DNA of 64,000 nucleotides, from the NCBI GenBank assembly GCA_949825045.1, contig OX463813.1, forward strand, positions 2,418,001 to 2,482,000, in the 5' to 3' direction. The notes under the pieces are model-generated. The model was not told where the DNA came from. It saw nothing but the letters and a program-made list of their open reading frames with translations, and searched no databases. Source of the stretch: Argyresthia goedartella. Lineage: Eukaryota > Arthropoda > Insecta > Lepidoptera > Argyresthiidae. How positions within the stretch are numbered: position 1 is the stretch's first letter; each line of letters begins with the position of its first letter. The position numbers and the translations under genes are program-made. Positions 62,813-64,000 of the stretch are shown one piece after another.

Positions 62813-63543
62813 CTGGCACCTGGGTACGTATTCGATTGTCTAAAATAAAAAAAAACTAAAGTCGAAAAACCTACGTTCAAAATCCCTAAAATCTGAATAC
62901 CTAATTTTTGTTCTACCTATATTAAAAATACCGAAAGCTTTAAAATACCTAATGGAGGCAATGTCTAAAATATAAAACCTAAAGAAAAATAACCTACGTT
63001 CAAAAACCCTAAAATCTAAATACCTAATGGTTGTTTTACTTAAATTAAAAATACCGAAAGCTTTAAAATGGTAGAAATTGAAATACCTACCTACGTAGTT
63101 GGAAACGCCCTAAAGTCGGTTCTGGCACTGTATGGTTCTGCTGTTTTTACATGTTCTAACCTAACCTAACTTACTGTCTATTTCAGTAGCGACACTGACC
63201 TAATAGTATCCTTTGCCGACTTATATGTCGCTTCGCTTCTCGCTAACCTATTTTAGTGTTTAGGTAAATCAGTAACTATGTAAAGATTAAATAAAAAACT
63301 CAATTAATATTTTTATTTATATAATATATGACCATTTGGTATTTCAAATTTAGGTGTATCAATCGTTGGTGTAATAACTGAAGACATTTTAAACATTAAA
63401 TATTTAGTCCAATCGGTATTTTACGCTTAGGTATAACGTACATAGGTGTTAGTTGATTAGGTATTTAAAAACATTAGGTATTTAGATTTTCGACTTTAGT
63501 TTTTTTAATTTTAGACATTCGAATACGTACCCCTGGCACCTAT
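62813..63543. mobile_element. 713-bp long-TIR element with 9-bp target duplication
   Basis: Element 62822-63534 starts GGGTACGTATTCGATTGTCT and its end is the inverse; the match extends about 45 bp with few differences. CTGGCACCT flanks both sides (62813-62821 and 63535-63543). A 9-bp duplication with long inverted ends fits Mutator-like elements best. Inside the left arm a block of about 80 bp (aacctacgttcaaaa.ccct ... accgaaagctttaaaat) is repeated with a 123-bp step. No transposase is present. Confidence 0.8.
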
Positions 63544-63711
63544 CTCGTTATCATCACAATACCGATACAAAAAGCGTATTGATGCCGGGTGGCAGGGTGC
63601 CCAATGGTGCCAGCATACCGGGCACCCTGCCGCCCAGCAGCGATCTTGGAGATTTTTTAATTTAATACCTATAATTCACATATTCATCGAATTTTCAATT
63701 ATATTTTTACA
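63544..63711. other. Unassigned sequence
   Basis: 63575-63640 has a GC-rich inverted motif (gccgggtggcagggtgcc against gggcaccctgccgcccag). Nothing else is seen. Confidence 0.35.
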
Positions 63712-64000
63712 ATTCTCCGTGGTCTAATGGGTTTCAATGAGCTCCGTGGTGAAATTGGCTTCACGCTTGCTACTCACCCAGGAGATGCAGGTTCGATTCC
63801 TGACCATGTACCAATGAGATAATTCATTTATCTTAAGTACATTATACGGACGTTCTTACGGTGATGGAAAACATCGTGAGGAAACCTTCATTACTCCATA
63901 GCTGCGGCGATGGGCTAGCCCCCTGTCCCGCAAAATGGAGTATTGAATAACTCGCTCAAAGTGGGCACATTGTGCCTCTGCCACCCCGTACGGGAAATCT
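63712..64000 (+). repeat. SINE-B variant 1, complete to the window edge
   Basis: A partial extra head (ctccgtggtctaatgggttt) precedes a full head (gagctccgtggtgaaattgg ... gcaggttcgattcctgacca). The middle and tail run to ctgccaccccgtacgggaaa. This is the best reference copy in the window. Confidence 0.8.

Noticed and set aside
63155..63175. Telomere-type (CCTAA)n
   Set aside because: Only about two imperfect units are present, inside a transposable element; too short to be an interstitial telomeric repeat.

Overview
The window is nuclear DNA of an insect, almost certainly a moth or butterfly (Lepidoptera). It is AT-rich and has no bacterial-type operons or long host reading frames. It is packed with interspersed repeats: tRNA-headed SINEs, RTE- and Jockey/CR1-like LINE 3' ends, mariner and hAT-type DNA elements, MITEs and a gypsy LTR element. 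The assignment to Lepidoptera rests on my recognition of several of these repeat sequences and was not checked by a search.

Layout. 1-4600 holds LINE tails, a 0.8-kb element with inverted ends, and copies of dispersed families. From 4601 to about 13286 lies the most structured region. Two nearly identical 2.9-kb blocks (D1 4601-7503, D2 10378-13286) each carry a six-unit, 194-bp tandem array and the same set of nested old repeats. Between them is the 3' half of a gypsy-type retrotransposon on the minus strand, with a 1,136-bp LTR (7504-8639) and a broken integrase-bearing pol (9199-10377). 13.3-26.4 kb is a mosaic of SINEs, MITEs, RTE fragments, perfect hairpins, an hAT-like element with an exact 8-bp target duplication, and a LINE C-terminal reading frame. 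Three mariner-type DD37D transposons, all on the minus strand, lie at 26513-27822 (broken), 33959-35267 (intact 346-residue transposase and both inverted ends) and 48059-49357 (broken, inserted into an older repeat). 35.8-56.3 kb carries further RTE remnants, two copies of a TIR element with different 4-bp target duplications, and many SINEs. The right end has a 1,028-bp TIR element flanked by TTA and a 713-bp element with long inverted ends and a 9-bp target duplication.

Host gene signal is sparse. The best candidate is on the plus strand near 41.0-41.4 kb. An initiator (TCAGTT) is followed at exactly +28 by a GGACGT downstream promoter element. Next comes an ATG-free leader of about 250 nt, then a 49-codon open exon ending at a GAG|GTAAAG donor. 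This may be exon 1 of a gene whose other exons lie outside the window or are too short to recognise. An unassigned coding-like fragment lies at 52708-53032 on the minus strand. No rRNA, true tRNA gene, CRISPR array or bacterial feature was found; tRNA-like stretches are SINE heads.

Several repeat copies contain perfect inverted repeats with 3-8-nt loops where sister copies have one arm only, suggesting a recurrent fold-back (template-switch) mutation. I saw no complete undescribed multi-gene system. The strongest leads are the intact mariner, the D1-gypsy-D2 structure, the DPE promoter and the TIR families with exact target duplications.
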